Source: Mercenaria mercenaria
Taxonomy: Eukaryota > Mollusca > Bivalvia > Venerida > Veneridae
Direction: 5' to 3'
Assembly: GCF_021730395.1 (NCBI RefSeq)
Contig: NC_069362.1
Coordinates: 85,700,001 to 85,764,000, forward strand
DNA: 64,000 nt
Positions 24,560 to 38,188 of this stretch are shown piece after piece. Position numbers and translations under genes: made by a program. Every line of letters starts with the position of its first letter. The first letter of the stretch is position 1. A model generated the notes under the pieces. The model was not told the origin of the DNA. It did no database searches and saw only the letters and a list, made by a program, of their open reading frames with translations.

Positions 24560-26815
24560 ATACTGTTTAGGACAGCCCCTCAACTCCAGAGAAGAAACTC
24601 CCAAAAAAATTGTGCAGAACCGGTTCCTTCGGGTATAAACGATAATTTAAAAGAAATTTCAGAGGAGTTACGAAGACCAAAACGTGAGTTTAATTCTTTA
24701 CAACAAGAGGTTCGTGGTAATTCCTTGACAGTTTCGGAAGTCAAAAAAAATATATAAAGTGAAAGGGAAATAGGCAACAATACAAATTCAATTCAGAAAG
24801 AGACGATTCCTTGAAACAACAAGAATGGGCCATCAAAAATGGAAAAATGGACTATGTTCTTGGATTGCACTCAGAAACGCACGATAAATTGCGTATCAGG
24901 GATAAACACATCCGTATGGCTGACAGCAAAGAAGGGGGATGGGAGACGGTCAGGCAATATGAAACGAATCCACTCGCAAGTGACTCCGATGAAGAGTCAC
25001 GTATCAACAGAGCTGAGTCACGAGCTGTCAGAAAGAAGAAAAACACCCAGAAGTCTAAGCCAAAGTCTGTCTGCTGCTTTTTGCTTTTCTGATAGCATTG
25101 GTGCTGGTCATTTGTTCAGCCCGTAATTTCCAGCTACAAACAGTTCATTACAGCAGTTTGGAGGAAAAAAAATAGTTCCTTTCGAAGCTACTCAGCCTTT
25201 CCTGCAGTCCAACGAGGACCATTTCCACTTGGACCCTGTTTTGCCTGTGGAGAATTTAAACACATACGAACTTTTTGTCCCTATACCAGAAGCCAACAAC
25301 CTGAACTACCCATTAAGAAATGAGACTACCGAAAAGTGGAAAACCCAGATATGGACTTTATAAAAGACGAGTATTCTATTTTTAGAACTGTCAAATTTGA
25401 TCAGGAACGTTTTACTGATAACTTCTTTGTTTATGAGCAAGGTCAAAAGGAAATAATTATAAAGGATAGACTGAGACATCATATAGAATTCTGGAAGAAA
25501 ATTGGTGTTAGTCAGTTTATCTTAGATACAATCATGTATAGATACAAAATTCCATTTTCTTCTTTACCTGAAAAATCAGTAATGAAAAATAACAGGTCTG
25601 CTTTAAAAGAAAGTAGTTTTGTTATTGACGCTGTAAAATATTTGTTAGATAGAGGTTTAATTGTAAAATGTTCACAAGTACCTGTTGTTGTCAGTCCTCT
25701 GTCAGTATCTGTTCAAAGTAATGGCAAGAAACGTTTGATCTTAAACATAAGAATGGTAAATAAACATGTCTGGAAGCAGTCTGTAATGTATGAAGACCTT
25801 AGATTAGCACTTATGTATCTAGAAAAAAGTAACTGGATGATAAAATTTGATATACATTCGGCATATCATTTTTGGACATTTTTCATAAAGATACAGAGTA
25901 TTTAGACTTTTCCTTTGTTGACGAAGATGGTTGTCTTTGTTATTATACATTTTTAGTTTTCCCATTTGGATTAGGCGTAGCCCCTTATCTGTACACAAAA
26001 TTCATTCGTCCTTTAATTGCAAAATGGCGAGGTGAAGGAAAAAAGGTGATTATGTTTTTAGATGATGGTTTTGGAACGGCATATTCAAATTTAAACACTG
26101 AACAATTAGCTTGTGAAGTTAAGCAAGATTTACTTGATCTGGGACTTACTAGTATACCGAAAGCTGACAAATCTTTGTGGGAGCCGGTTAAGATATTAGA
26201 ATGGCTGGGTGCAATTTTGAATAAGGTTGAATACACCATACGTATTCCACAGTATAGGATTGATAAAACAATACTTACATCGTTAGAAATAAAGTCCAAA
26301 CCTAGGGTTCCTTTCAAGAATGTAGCTAGCTTTGTAGGCAAGATAATCTCTACGAATATTGTCATCGGACCAGTTTCCCAAATTATGACTCGGTATCTAA
26401 GTATAGATATACTTAAAGCTCAAACTTGGAACTCTTATATCAAATTGTCCGCAGACAGTTTATATCAATTGTCATTTTGGAAAAAATAACTTAAGTTCGC
26501 TTAATGTAAAGTATCTCAATTCTTCAGGGCAATGTTCTAGACTAAGTGTACAGTGACATATCTGGCTCGGCGTTTGCCGGTTACGAAGCTGTGACCATAA
26601 ATGGAGTATCTCATGGAATTTGGTCACCGGATGAATGTGTTAAATCCTCAACATGGAGGGAGTTATGTGTCGTGTATAGAGTTCTCAGATCGTTAAACCA
26701 TATACTTAAAAATCATAGGGTTAAATGGTTCACGCATAATACAGGTGTTTGCAGTATTGTTCAAAAAGGGTCAATGAAAGCAGATTTGCAAGATTTTCAA
26801 TTTTTACTTTTATAA
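24560..26815 (+). mobile_element. Fossil tyrosine-recombinase type retroelement (DIRS/Ngaro-like)
   Basis: Parts in order: a gag-like region with a coiled-coil-type stretch and a CxxC-type zinc knuckle (about 24600-25320), reverse transcriptase (about 25336-26490, with VFPFG and FLDD boxes), and RNase H (about 26546-26815). The reverse-transcriptase/RNase H style is that of DIRS-like elements. No recombinase domain or terminal repeats are seen, so the 3' end appears missing. The copy is broken at several points and looks moderately old. Confidence 0.85.
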
Positions 26816-27299
26816 ATAATGATCTACAGTGTTTATTTATAAACTGTACAATATAAGAAAAGATAAAAAGCAAAGGACTGGAAGTTATTACTTTCAAGTT
26901 TCACTCGTATATTCGAAGAAATTTATGAGGTATATCATATCTATAGGACCTCAGAACTTTTTATGTATATTCTTTCATGTGTATGCCTGATTATATTATA
27001 ATATAATATTATAATCATATATAGATTGAATGTTTAAATTGAAATGTACACATTGCATAATTGAATATATAATGATATTTGTGGCATGTTATAATAGACG
27101 GTCTGTCGTTCGGTTCCCAACGGCTTGTACCAAAAATATATATTGTGTTCTTTGTTTTTATTCTTAATAAGGCTATCGGAGGTGGATGTCCATAAGAGAA
27201 TCTCTTTACTTTGGACGGTGATGTTTCTACTGAAATTGTTGTACACCTTCGTCAAGTCTATTTCACACCCTGTATTATCATCATAGAACGCAAACGTGA
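26816..27299. other. Noncoding spacer
   Basis: AT-rich spacer between the retroelement fossil and the SINE. It contains an almost pure A/T near-palindromic stretch at 26990-27022. No gene seen. Confidence 0.4.
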
Positions 27300-27300
27300 A

Positions 27301-27728
27301 GAGGTGGACGGATAGCTCAGTGGTTTGCACACTGGCCTTCCAATCCTGAGGTCGGGGGTTCGATCCCCGGCAGCTACTCGGGAATTTTCAGAGTTTCCCA
27401 CCCAACTAGAGGTGTACTAGTCAGGAACCCAGGCAATCCTTGCGTGCATCAGTGCTATACACTGGGCACGTTAAAGAACCAGGCTGTCTATTCGCAACGA
27501 GCTAGGCTAAATTAGCCGGACAAGCCTGTATCTGATTTCTGATCTCTCTGTCGTGGGGGCGTTGTCTCACTCTGTCCATCTGGTCAGATCGCTCTGTGTC
27601 TGTACTAGTAGAGGATGAATTATGCGCCCTGTGTGGCTGCATTTGAACTATGTAAAGCGCCTTTGAACGTGAAATTGATCATGAAAAGGGCGCTATATAA
27701 ATCTGGTATAATAATAATAAAAAAAAAG
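27301..27728 (+). mobile_element. tRNA-derived SINE, about 430 bp, near full length
   Basis: The 5' head looks like a tRNA with an A box TAGCTCAGTGG (27313-27323) and a B box GGTTCGATCC (27358-27367), which form the internal RNA polymerase III promoter. A non-tRNA body follows, then the 3' block GGGCGCTATATAAAT and a tail of AAT repeats and A-run. It is not a functional tRNA: the acceptor stem does not close and the sequence continues for 360 bp. Confidence 0.9.
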
Positions 27729-28249
27729 TCTCTACCCAATGAATAGTTGAGATTTACGAATGAATGCGTAGTAATAACTTCATATTTGCACTGTTTCCCT
27801 TGCTTTCCACTTGTCAAAATCATCAGAGAAAGAATCAATATTAACAGAACTGAAAGCAAGTCGTTAATTAAATTTGTTAACTCCATTTTCACATCCTTTT
27901 AACCAGTGATGAGACGTGCATTTCAATGTAAGTAAATCAGTACAGTTTTAAAATTTGTGTTGGATCTCATAAGATAAATGTGTTATTTTCACTGTTGTAA
28001 CTAATATAGTGTGTCGCAACAGGTAAACAGGTGTCAATGAAATGTGATGTAACTTCATTATGATCACACAAATTTGTTATGTATGTTAGTCCTAAAAAAT
28101 CTATCATCTCATTTAAAAAATCTTTGTTTCCGCTTCGTGTCAAAATGAAGTGAATAGTGTGTGTCTGACTTGTAGCTGGACGAAAACTAATGATAATTAA
28201 AAGGTGTTTTGTCACAAAAACATGTCTTCCCCCTATGTATACCTTTTGT

Positions 28250-28605
28250 TCTGGTGGCCATTTTGTGCAGCGAGAAGCGGAACGTGTCGGCGATATGCAC
28301 AACCAGGCTTGGTACTGATCACTCCTGTGACGTTTAGTCGAAATTTGCCTAGCTGTTTGACCTGTGAAAGCCGGGCAGGATTTTTTCTATTTTTAGCTCT
28401 GTTGGCCATTTTGTGCAGCGAAGCGGAACGTGCCAGTGACATGCACAATTAGAGCTGGTACTGATCACTCCTGTGAAGTTTCGTCGAAATCCAGCCGGAT
28501 GTTTGACCTGTAAAAGCCGGACAAGCTTAATGCGGGCGGGCGGACGGACGGAAGGACAGACAGACAGCGAAGGCAGAAACAATATGCCCCCGATAATGAT
28601 GAGAT
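28250..28605 (+). repeat. Two-unit dispersed repeat with GGACGGAC tail
   Basis: Two tandem units of about 147 bp (starting GGCCATTTTGTGCAGCGA at 28255 and 28403) end in a (GGAC)n/(AGAC)n stretch at 28535-28565. The organisation is typical of abundant mollusc repeats; no coding potential. Confidence 0.65.
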
Positions 28606-28705
28606 GATTTTTTATGGAAAATAGGGGAAATAATTATTTTTACACATTTTCAGGTTAAGGACATTAATTAGTTAATATTTTTCTATCACAGGATATATAT
28701 AATTA

Positions 28706-29192
28706 ATTATCATCATCATCTTTATCATCATCACAATTACTTCTCTAAAACGTAAATTTACAATGAGAAAAGGAGATATGCCTTTTAACACATGAAGTAT
28801 ATTTTGATATGTGTCAGCACTAAAACGGAAATGCCTTACACAAGCAACATGAAAAGAAACATAGTTGTTCAAGCAATTCTCTAAGTATCGAAACATCACA
28901 TTCAATTTAAATCATTTTTCCATTTGCCAGATAAAATGGTTTCTGATAAATTGTTGTTGAATTGAGTTAATTGTTTTACAAACAGCAACATTTGTCATTC
29001 CAATCGCAATAGCTTTAATCTTTTAATGAATCGGTAAGTTCTGTCAAGGGTAACGTTTTTTTATTTATTTATCAATTATTTCGATAAACGTGTTCGTCCC
29101 CACGGGCTGTCAATCTTATTTATCTCCTCGGTCAATAACAGATTATAAAAGTGTTTATTCATAAAAAAAAAATCAGTTCCTAGTAAGAACAT
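28706..29192 (+). repeat. Upstream duplicated block of receptor gene 1
   Basis: Begins with an ATC microsatellite and matches 48851-49253 plus 50117-50208, and 55597-55904 plus 56861-56947. It is the 5' part of the segmental duplication that carries each receptor. Here the block is uninterrupted; in copies 3 and 4 it is split by an insertion of about 0.9 kb. Confidence 0.85.
29144..29151 (+). promoter_or_regulatory. TATA box of receptor gene 1
   Basis: TATAAAAG, 51 bp before the ATG, within a block (CAATCTTATTTATCTCC, then GTCAATAACAGAT) that is conserved in receptors 3 and 4. A start of transcription about 30 bp downstream would give a very short 5' leader. Confidence 0.6.
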
Positions 29193-29194
29193 CA

Positions 29195-30827
<1,633 letters not shown>

Positions 30828-30898
30828 ACATTTGATAAATATGGCAACACAAAATCTCGAAAATAGGATTTAACAAGAAGAATATATTTAATATTTAT

Positions 30899-30904
30899 AA
30901 TAAA
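30899..30904 (+). promoter_or_regulatory. Polyadenylation signal AATAAA of receptor 1
   Basis: AATAAA 72 nt after the stop codon, within sequence duplicated downstream of receptor 3 (around 52190), where the motif has decayed. Confidence 0.5.
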
Positions 30905-30979
30905 AAAGCGGTAGCCACATTATAAGTAAATACAGTTTTTTGTATTTTGTTTACCTTTCCATATTCTATGTCGATTTGA

Positions 30980-31440
30980 GTTAGATAACTAGATATCTTT
31001 GTTAGGCAAAGAATGTTTTTCATATTACGTGTAAACATTGAAAATACATTAAATTAATGTGCACATTTGTGCCAACGTGTAAGATGGAACGATATGTCAC
31101 TCAATACATAGGATTTTACTTTTAGTAGTTATTGTTTTTTTCTCTTAAATATTTGTAAAACTTGATATGAATTCTTTTGTATTAGTTTAAAATCATCACG
31201 GACCATGTTGGACACAAACAGTTGATGGATCTCGCATGTTTCATTGATTTATCACATGCTTGTAAGACGGAATAGTGTGATATTTTTAGAAGTAGAAAGT
31301 AACTAGAAACCGCATGAGAGGCAAATCTTAAGACTGTTAGGTTGTTTTGTGTTAGTGTTAAATTATTGCTCTTCTTACACTTAACTCTTTAGATTGACTA
31401 TGTCAAACTTTTTTGAAATGACTGGTGTAACGACACATTG
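30980..31440 (+). repeat. 3' duplicated block shared with receptor 4
   Basis: Matches 58597-59060 (shared blocks such as CATAGGATTTTACTTTTA and CTCTTAAATATTTGTAA). In both places a 46-bp minisatellite follows, so the duplication unit included gene, 3' flank and minisatellite. Confidence 0.85.
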
Positions 31441-31539
31441 TATGCTTACATCATAATTCTTTATAAATCTATAAAACAATAGAATTCAGTGCAAGTGGTG
31501 CCAAATATTCTACAGATAGTAATATTAGTAAAGTCCCCA

Positions 31540-33605
31540 AGTCACAAGAATAATGAACATCTTCCGACCTGTGCACGTCTTCCAAAATCGTACTAATAAC
31601 GAACATATTCCGACTTGTACAGGACGTCCCGAACCATATGAATAAAGAACATCTTCCGACTTGTACACGCTTTCCAACATCATAGGAATCACTAACATAT
31701 TCCGACTTGTACACGACTGCCAGAATCGTACAAATAACGAACATTTTCCTACTTGTACACAACTTCCAGAACCATACAAACAACGAACATATTCCGACCT
31801 GTGCACAACTTACAGAACCATACGAATAACGAACATCTTTCGACGTGTGCACAACTTTCAGAATCAACGAAAAACGAACATCTTCAGACATTTGCTCGAT
31901 TTCCAGAATCATACAAATAACAAACATCTTCCAACTTGTGCACGCTTTCCAGCATCATATGAATCACGAACATATTCCGACTTGTACACGACTGCCAGAA
32001 ACGTACAAGTAACAAACATATTCCGACTTGTACTCCACTACTAGAATCGTACAAGTAACGAACATTTTCCGACTTGTACACAACTTCAAGAACCATACGA
32101 ATAACGAACATATTCCGACGTGTGCACATCTTCCAGAATCAAACGAATAACAAACATTTTCCGACTTGTACACAACTTCCAAAACCATACAAATAACGAA
32201 CATATCCCGACTTGTGCACAACTTCCAGAACCATACGAATAACGAACATATTCCGACTTGTGCACAACTTTCAGAATCAACGAATAACGAACATCTTCCG
32301 GCCTGTGCACAACTTTCAGAATCAACGAATAACGAACATCTTCCGACTTATGCACAACTTTCAGAACCATACGAATAACGAACATCTTCCGACCTGTGAA
32401 CAACTTTCAGAATCAACGAATAACGAACATCTTCCGACTTGTGCACAACTTTCAAAATCAACGAATAACGAACACCTTCCGACCTGTGCACAACTTCCAG
32501 AACCATACGAATAACGAACATATTCCGACTTGTCCAAAACTTCCAAAACCATACAAATAACGAACATATTCCGACTTGAGCACAACTTCCAAAACCATAC
32601 AAATAACGAACATATTCCGACTTGTGCACAACTTTCAGAATCATAAAAATAACGAACATATTCCGACTTGTGCACAACTTCCAAAACCATACGAATAACG
32701 AACATCTTCCGACGTGTGCAAAACTTCCAAAACCATACAAATAACGAACATATTCCGACTTGTGCACAACTTCCAAAACCATACAAATAACGAAAAAACC
32801 ATACAAATAACGAACATCTTCCGACTTGTGCACAACTTCCAAAACCATACAAATAACGAACATCTTCCGACTTGTGCACAACTTCCGAAACCATACAAAT
32901 AACGAACATATTCCGACTTTTGCACAACTTCCGAAACCATACAAATAACGAACATCTTCCGACCTGTGCAAAACTTCCAAAACCATACAAATAACGAATA
33001 TATTCCGGCTTGTGCACAACTTCCGAAACCATACAAATAACGAACATCTTCCGACCTGTGCAAAACTTCCAAAACCATACAAATAACAAACATCTTCCGA
33101 CTTGTGCACAACTTCCAAAAACCATACAAATAACGAACATATTCCGACTTGTGCACAACTTTCAGAATCATAGGAATAACGAACATCTTCCGACTTGTGC
33201 AAAACTTCCAAAACCATACAAATAACGAACATATTCCGACTTGTGCACAACTTCCAAAACCATACAAATAACGAACATATTCCGACTTGTGCACAACTTC
33301 CAAAACCATACAAATAACGAACATATTCCGACTTGTGCACAACTTCCAGAACCATACGAATAACGAACAGCTTCCGACTTGTGCACAACTTTCAGAATCA
33401 ACGAATAAGGAGCATCTCCGACTTATGCACGACTTCCAGAATCATATAAATAACGAGCATGCTCCGAGTTGTGCAAAACTTCCCAATCATGCAAATTAAG
33501 AACATCTTCCAACTTCAGTGCCACTTCCATGACCATACAAATATCGAACATATGCTGACTTATGCACAACTTTTAGAATCATACAAATAACGAACATCTT
33601 TCATA
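31540..33605. repeat. 46-bp minisatellite, about 45 units
   Basis: Units follow CGAACATATTCCGACTTGTG, CACAACTTCC, then AAAACCATACAAATAA (46 bp; a 45-bp variant has CAACGAATAA). The edges are more degenerate than the centre (32500-33350), as expected for an array growing from the middle. The minus strand lacks stops in all three frames over long stretches, giving open frames of up to 346 codons that cycle through the same peptides. A short version of the same array lies at 61945-62345. Confidence 0.97.
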
Positions 33606-33965
33606 TTTATCAAATATCATGGTAATGCATTCAGACAACACTACTTGACGAACTACTTAATGATGTGGTGGAACATGATGGAAACCAGTTCAAATGCAGA
33701 CAATTATTAAACATAAATGGCGAAATGAGTTAACTTACGGCATTATTTTTTGCTTAACAAAATATTATAGAAACCATCTAAGAAATTCTTACAATATGTT
33801 TTGTAACAGAAATCAACCTCTTGAAAAAATAATACGGTACATTTTCTTTTCTGTACATTTTGAACATAGTGCGGAACAGAACAAAATGAATATTATTATA
33901 TTTATTGAGACTGAAAAGTTTTTCTTCAAATCGACGAATATTGTTCATTATTGTCTAATATGTCT
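33606..33965 (+). repeat. Post-minisatellite duplicated block
   Basis: Matches 62340-62660 (shared: GAAATCAACCTCTT, CAGACAATTATT, CATTTTCTTTT). It closes the large duplication between the receptor 1 and receptor 4 regions. No gene seen. Confidence 0.8.
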
Positions 33966-33984
33966 TCATGTGTTTACCAAAGGG

Positions 33985-34212
33985 GGCCTCAGTTGCCTCG
34001 CGGTTCATGCCGCTTGTTTCGTACTTGTCCCTCACCATTATGAGTGAAAAAAACTTGCTTGGGCTTTAAACTGTTACGGAAGGTCGGTGGTTCTACCCAC
34101 CCAGGTATCCGCCATGTCTGAAAGATTGGCCTGGGATTTTTCCTCTACAATCAAAAACAGAAAGGTCACCTTATGAACTAAATTGTGCAGTATGATTCCA
34201 AACACAACAACA
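33985..34212 (+). mobile_element. tRNA-derived SINE (degenerate head, intact body)
   Basis: The head (GGGCCTCAGTTGCCTCGCGG) is a decayed tRNA-like A-box region, and the body contains CGGAAGGTCGGTGGTTCTAC and CCTCTACAATCAAA, then GGTCACCTTATGA, ending in an A/C-rich tail. The order is that of an abundant bivalve SINE. The B box appears lost. Confidence 0.75.
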
Positions 34213-34717
34213 ATGTTCGAACTAGAATACGTATTCGCTATAAATACATGGACATGTTTTAATTTGTCATAAAACTTTTTTTCTTTATACTACACAAACG
34301 CATGCAGTCCTTGTACAATACAATCTCAGAGCTTTAAAGCTTTTAAAATGTTCAGGGCTTTAAAGCTTAAACAGGCCACTGATCATCACACTCAAATTCT
34401 TATATATCCTTGTGCTTAGAATTGTTCACTTTTTGATAAAGGATTACTTTAATTCTTTGCTACTTAGAATTTTTTAGTGATGTATTTTACATGTATAATG
34501 TATATGGTATTAAACGTGCCTTTTTTCGTTTGCCCTGCAGATTTAAAATATTGTGACCATTATGTGGTTCCCTTCATGTCCTGTTTTTTTTTAGTTTAAT
34601 CTGAACTTCATTGTGAATGGAGTGGAAGAAAGTGCAGTCGTGACTCCAGTGGCTCCAGTGAGTTTTGGACCCACGGTCACTGGGATGAGCAGCTGGCACT
34701 GTATCTACAATACTTTA

Positions 34718-36491
34718 CGTGGCTACTAAATCCTAGCGCCACCACCAAAACGTGGCGATAAGAACATGAGCTGTCGGCATTTCTGTAGTTGACCGGCATC
34801 ACCCGTTTCATATTGTAAATAGGCAAGTAAAAATTATATTTTGTTTTATATTTTATTTGATAGGGCTTATTTAGAAAGTTAGAGAATGTAGTGCCATGTA
34901 AAATACCTTTACTACAAGTTAACTGTCATTGTGTTAAAATATTATGTAAGTTGAGATGTCAAGAGTTATTCTCCTGATTCGGACGTTTGCACATTTTGAT
35001 ATATGTTCGTATTCCAACTTCATTTCGATGCATAAACATACTATAAGAACATCCTGATGCCGGCAGATGAGTTAAATATGTATGATATTTATAAATGCAA
35101 ACATCAGAATAAATGAAATCTCCTTCAAAAGAAATATGCCTGTATTTTGTTGAACTTGCTAGCGCTATCATATCAGTGGTGGAGCTATACAGTAGTGGTG
35201 GCGCTATGACGTATAGTTAGTGTTAAATATCTTACCCGAAATAAGTATTTTTATTCATGAGAAATATGGTATGCTTCCTTGGATTGTCATTCACCTTTTT
35301 ATTCTCATGTCTTAATTGTTGTTTTACAATTAAGAGAAGCATGTGTGCAAACAATTAGTGAACGATTAATTCTTGAATCACACAAATGTTTTATATACTC
35401 AAGTAGCACTATAATAAATTCTGCATACGCTGTTTATCTATTGCAGATGGGGATTTTCAAGCGGAAAAGGAAAATCTCGCCTCTCCAAACAATCAAAAGA
35501 AGAACAATATCTTGCCAATATCTCTCTGTCATGAATTAGGCAGATACGTCGTCTGATTCCTTTTCCAACAAAGAGGAATTTGAGGAGGAAACCGTTTCCA
35601 AAGTATTAGAAAAAGTTCTTGAAACATTTGATGTTGAAAAACACGCTTAACCCGAACAAACAAACACACAAGATAACGTACAAAAAAGCGAATTTCTGTC
35701 ACTTCTGAGTCAAGTCGCAGTCGAAACAATTACACTTAATAATGTTCCATGTATGCTGTTTATCGATGCAATGAAGTTATTTCCTGCAAATGACGTTTGA
35801 CGGGTTACAGAGGTATAATGACGCATTTTTTGAAGAAACACAAGGCTATAAGAAATGTTATTTGCTGGACACTATTCTTTATAAATTAATTTGCTATGTA
35901 CTGTTTAATCTTTTCTGTTTTACTTTACTTGGATAGAAAATTTAGGAGTTATAGTTGAAAGAATTTTTTTTTCTTTGTTCAGATTTAAAACAATATGGTA
36001 GTGTTAATTCGTTACCGCAAGAAAACAGTAAAAGGCAAACCACACGCCACAGCGCCACCACTACTGTATAGCACCACTACTAACGCGATAACTCCGCCAG
36101 TTTTAAAAAATATTGGCATATTTCCATTAAGGGAGGTTTTATTAACTCTAATGTTTGCAGGTGTGAGTATCATTCATATTAAAACCATTTGCAGGCGCGA
36201 TAATGTTCATTTGATATGTCTATGCATCGAAATGAAGTTTGAACACAGACATATATCAAAATATACAACGTCCGCATATAGGAGAAAAGCTCTTAGCACC
36301 ACAATTCACGTAATATTTAAACACAACTACAACCAGCCTGTAGTAAAAGTGTTCTTACACGGAACTACATTATCCGATTTTCGAAATAAGATATATCGAT
36401 AAAAACATAAGAAAAAATGTAAATCCTTACAATTTTAGCTCCTTTCCTTATCACCATGTTTTAGTGGTGGCATAATGGTTTAGTAGCCGTG
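34718..36491. mobile_element. Two inverted MITEs forming a 1.8-kb palindrome
   Basis: Left arm 34718-35212 and right arm 36043-36491 are imperfect reverse complements over about 450-490 bp. The left arm has its own 12-bp perfect terminal repeats, TAGCGCCACCAC (34734-34745) and GTGGTGGCGCTA (35195-35206), so each arm looks like an individual 450-470 bp MITE. The left arm has about 40 extra bases near 34773-34812. An 830-bp spacer lies between. Confidence 0.8.
35448..35870 (+). pseudogene. Coding-like relic between the inverted MITEs
   Basis: The plus strand reads FKRKRKISPLQ, then ADTSSDSFSNKEEFEEETV and further on LFIDAMKLFPAND and RYNDAFFEE, interrupted by stops and small shifts. The mix of basic then acidic Ser-rich stretch, and the last two motifs, resembles an ORF of a DNA transposon, but I do not recognise the family. 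It could be the degraded protein of the element whose ends are the flanking arms. Confidence 0.3.
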
Positions 36492-36499
36492 CTTTATTC

Positions 36500-38188
36500 G
36501 CCATCACAGAAGTTTTGTCTTTCTTTTAGACCGCCCTGGTTATTACATGTGCATAGTTGTGTAGCATAGGCATGTGCGTACTTACGGACATCGAGACCGC
36601 ATTTGTGGCATATTTGCGCAACGATGTAATAAGCATCTTCATTAAAACGTAGTGAACTAAACACATCAAACCTCTCAGGAAAAGTACAGTGTTAACTATG
36701 TATTGTCACTATTGAAGACTTAATATTAACAAGTTAAAAGAAAAGTTTGAAACAGAAATAAGTCACAGCGACGAGTGTAACATAAACAAATTTAGAAAGA
36801 CTAATGTAAACATGTTATGTAGTATACGTTAATGTCAATATTATACACTTTGGTTTGTTCAGAGCAAAGCTATGAACATGAAATTGTGTTCAGTTCGAGC
36901 AAAATGGGTCACTTTACTTTGCACATCTTGATACATTAAAAATAAACTCTAAACCTTAAAGGGCACCACAGTAACTGACGCTTCTCAAACATTTCGCCAT
37001 GATACAATTTTGTCATGTAGGTAGATTCAAAATCCATTGATACATGGAGCAATGTCTTACCACAAAAATGGAGGCTTGTAAAAGATGTACCTGTATGGGT
37101 CTGAATGCATGAATGCACGTTATGATGTCAACATTGGTGTGTTCAAAGTATATTATGCTATGTCTGAACACTGCCAAAGATTTCATAACATTGCATAGGC
37201 ATAGTAGAGAAACAAGTCTTATAACACTCTGGTATCCACACTATGTTAATGGTTTAAACTGACTGAAAAGTAGCTTTCAGTGTACTAAATGCTCCATGAC
37301 AACAAAACTAATAATCATTGTCCAGAATGATGATAGAAGAAATAATCCTTGTTCTATTAAGTAAAAATATAAGACATTTTCATAAAGCAATACCCTTAAA
37401 CATATATCGGTATTAGTGTTTTTACTAAAGATTTCCGTTCTGGTTTTGTAATAAGCTATATCAACAAAATGCAGCTCTTCTCACACTGAACTCTGTAGCC
37501 CTTCATACAAGTTGTTTGCAGGCACATGGTCGATACGATTTGTATGAACCTAAATAAAACGAAAAGAAAGGTTAAGAATGTAAGTACAACGATAACTCTT
37601 CGCAAGGATAAGAAACATGCTTCTTTCAGATAAATTTTGTAAAATAGATCCGAAACACTTGCGCAGATAAGAATAAGGTCAATATAAAATAAAATAAAAC
37701 GGATGGAGATCAGTAATCTTTGCTGACAAACAGCATTTATTGTCCCCGAAGATTGGTTGGCATTAGCAAGAAGCAATTAAGTAAATGAATGCTTCCAATA
37801 CCAGTGGTTCGTCAAACATTTCGTGACATTAAGGAAAACTATGTGTTTTGTTGCTAACAGTCAGTTTAGTGAAAATATAGTAATAACTTCACTTGTATTA
37901 CTTATGCCAGCATAAGAGAAAAGTATTATTTCAAACAAACTTGAAAGTGAAATATGAACGCAATGAAAAGAGGAGGTAATTGTCAAAAATAATGTATGGA
38001 CCATAGAAAAGTGCCAGATTTAACAAGAAGAATTTAAAAATAATGTAAAGAAGCGAAAAGCAAGTAAAGCGCAAAAATGAATCTAACGGAATATATGAAA
38101 TACATAGTAATGAATCTTCAAATTGAATATCACAAACTATGAATTCGTTGTATGCATTTAATTAGACATAAGCCAATTTGAGGTAGAA
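36500..38188. other. Intergenic DNA upstream of receptor 2
   Basis: No confident gene. A minus-strand frame of 106 codons (37776..37456) encodes two hydrophobic stretches and a Cys-rich end, but lacks any paralog or splice support. The TATA promoter block of receptors 1, 3 and 4 is not found here. Confidence 0.4.

Noticed and set aside
27301-27375. Functional tRNA gene
   Set aside because: A and B boxes are present, but the acceptor stem does not close and the sequence continues into a SINE body and tail.
27620-27892. Signal-peptide-like minus frame (MELTNLINDLLSVLL...)
   Set aside because: It runs into the tail of the SINE, so the frame is at least partly repeat-derived.
32348-33388. 346-codon minus-strand open frame as a real gene
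   Set aside because: It lies wholly within the 46-bp minisatellite, and equally long frames exist in the other phases. Kept only as a finding.
31540-33605. CRISPR-like array
   Set aside because: Repeats are directly adjacent with no unique spacers, and the setting is an animal genome.
37456-37776. 106-codon minus frame with two hydrophobic segments
   Set aside because: Looks like a small membrane protein, but there is no homology or regulatory support.
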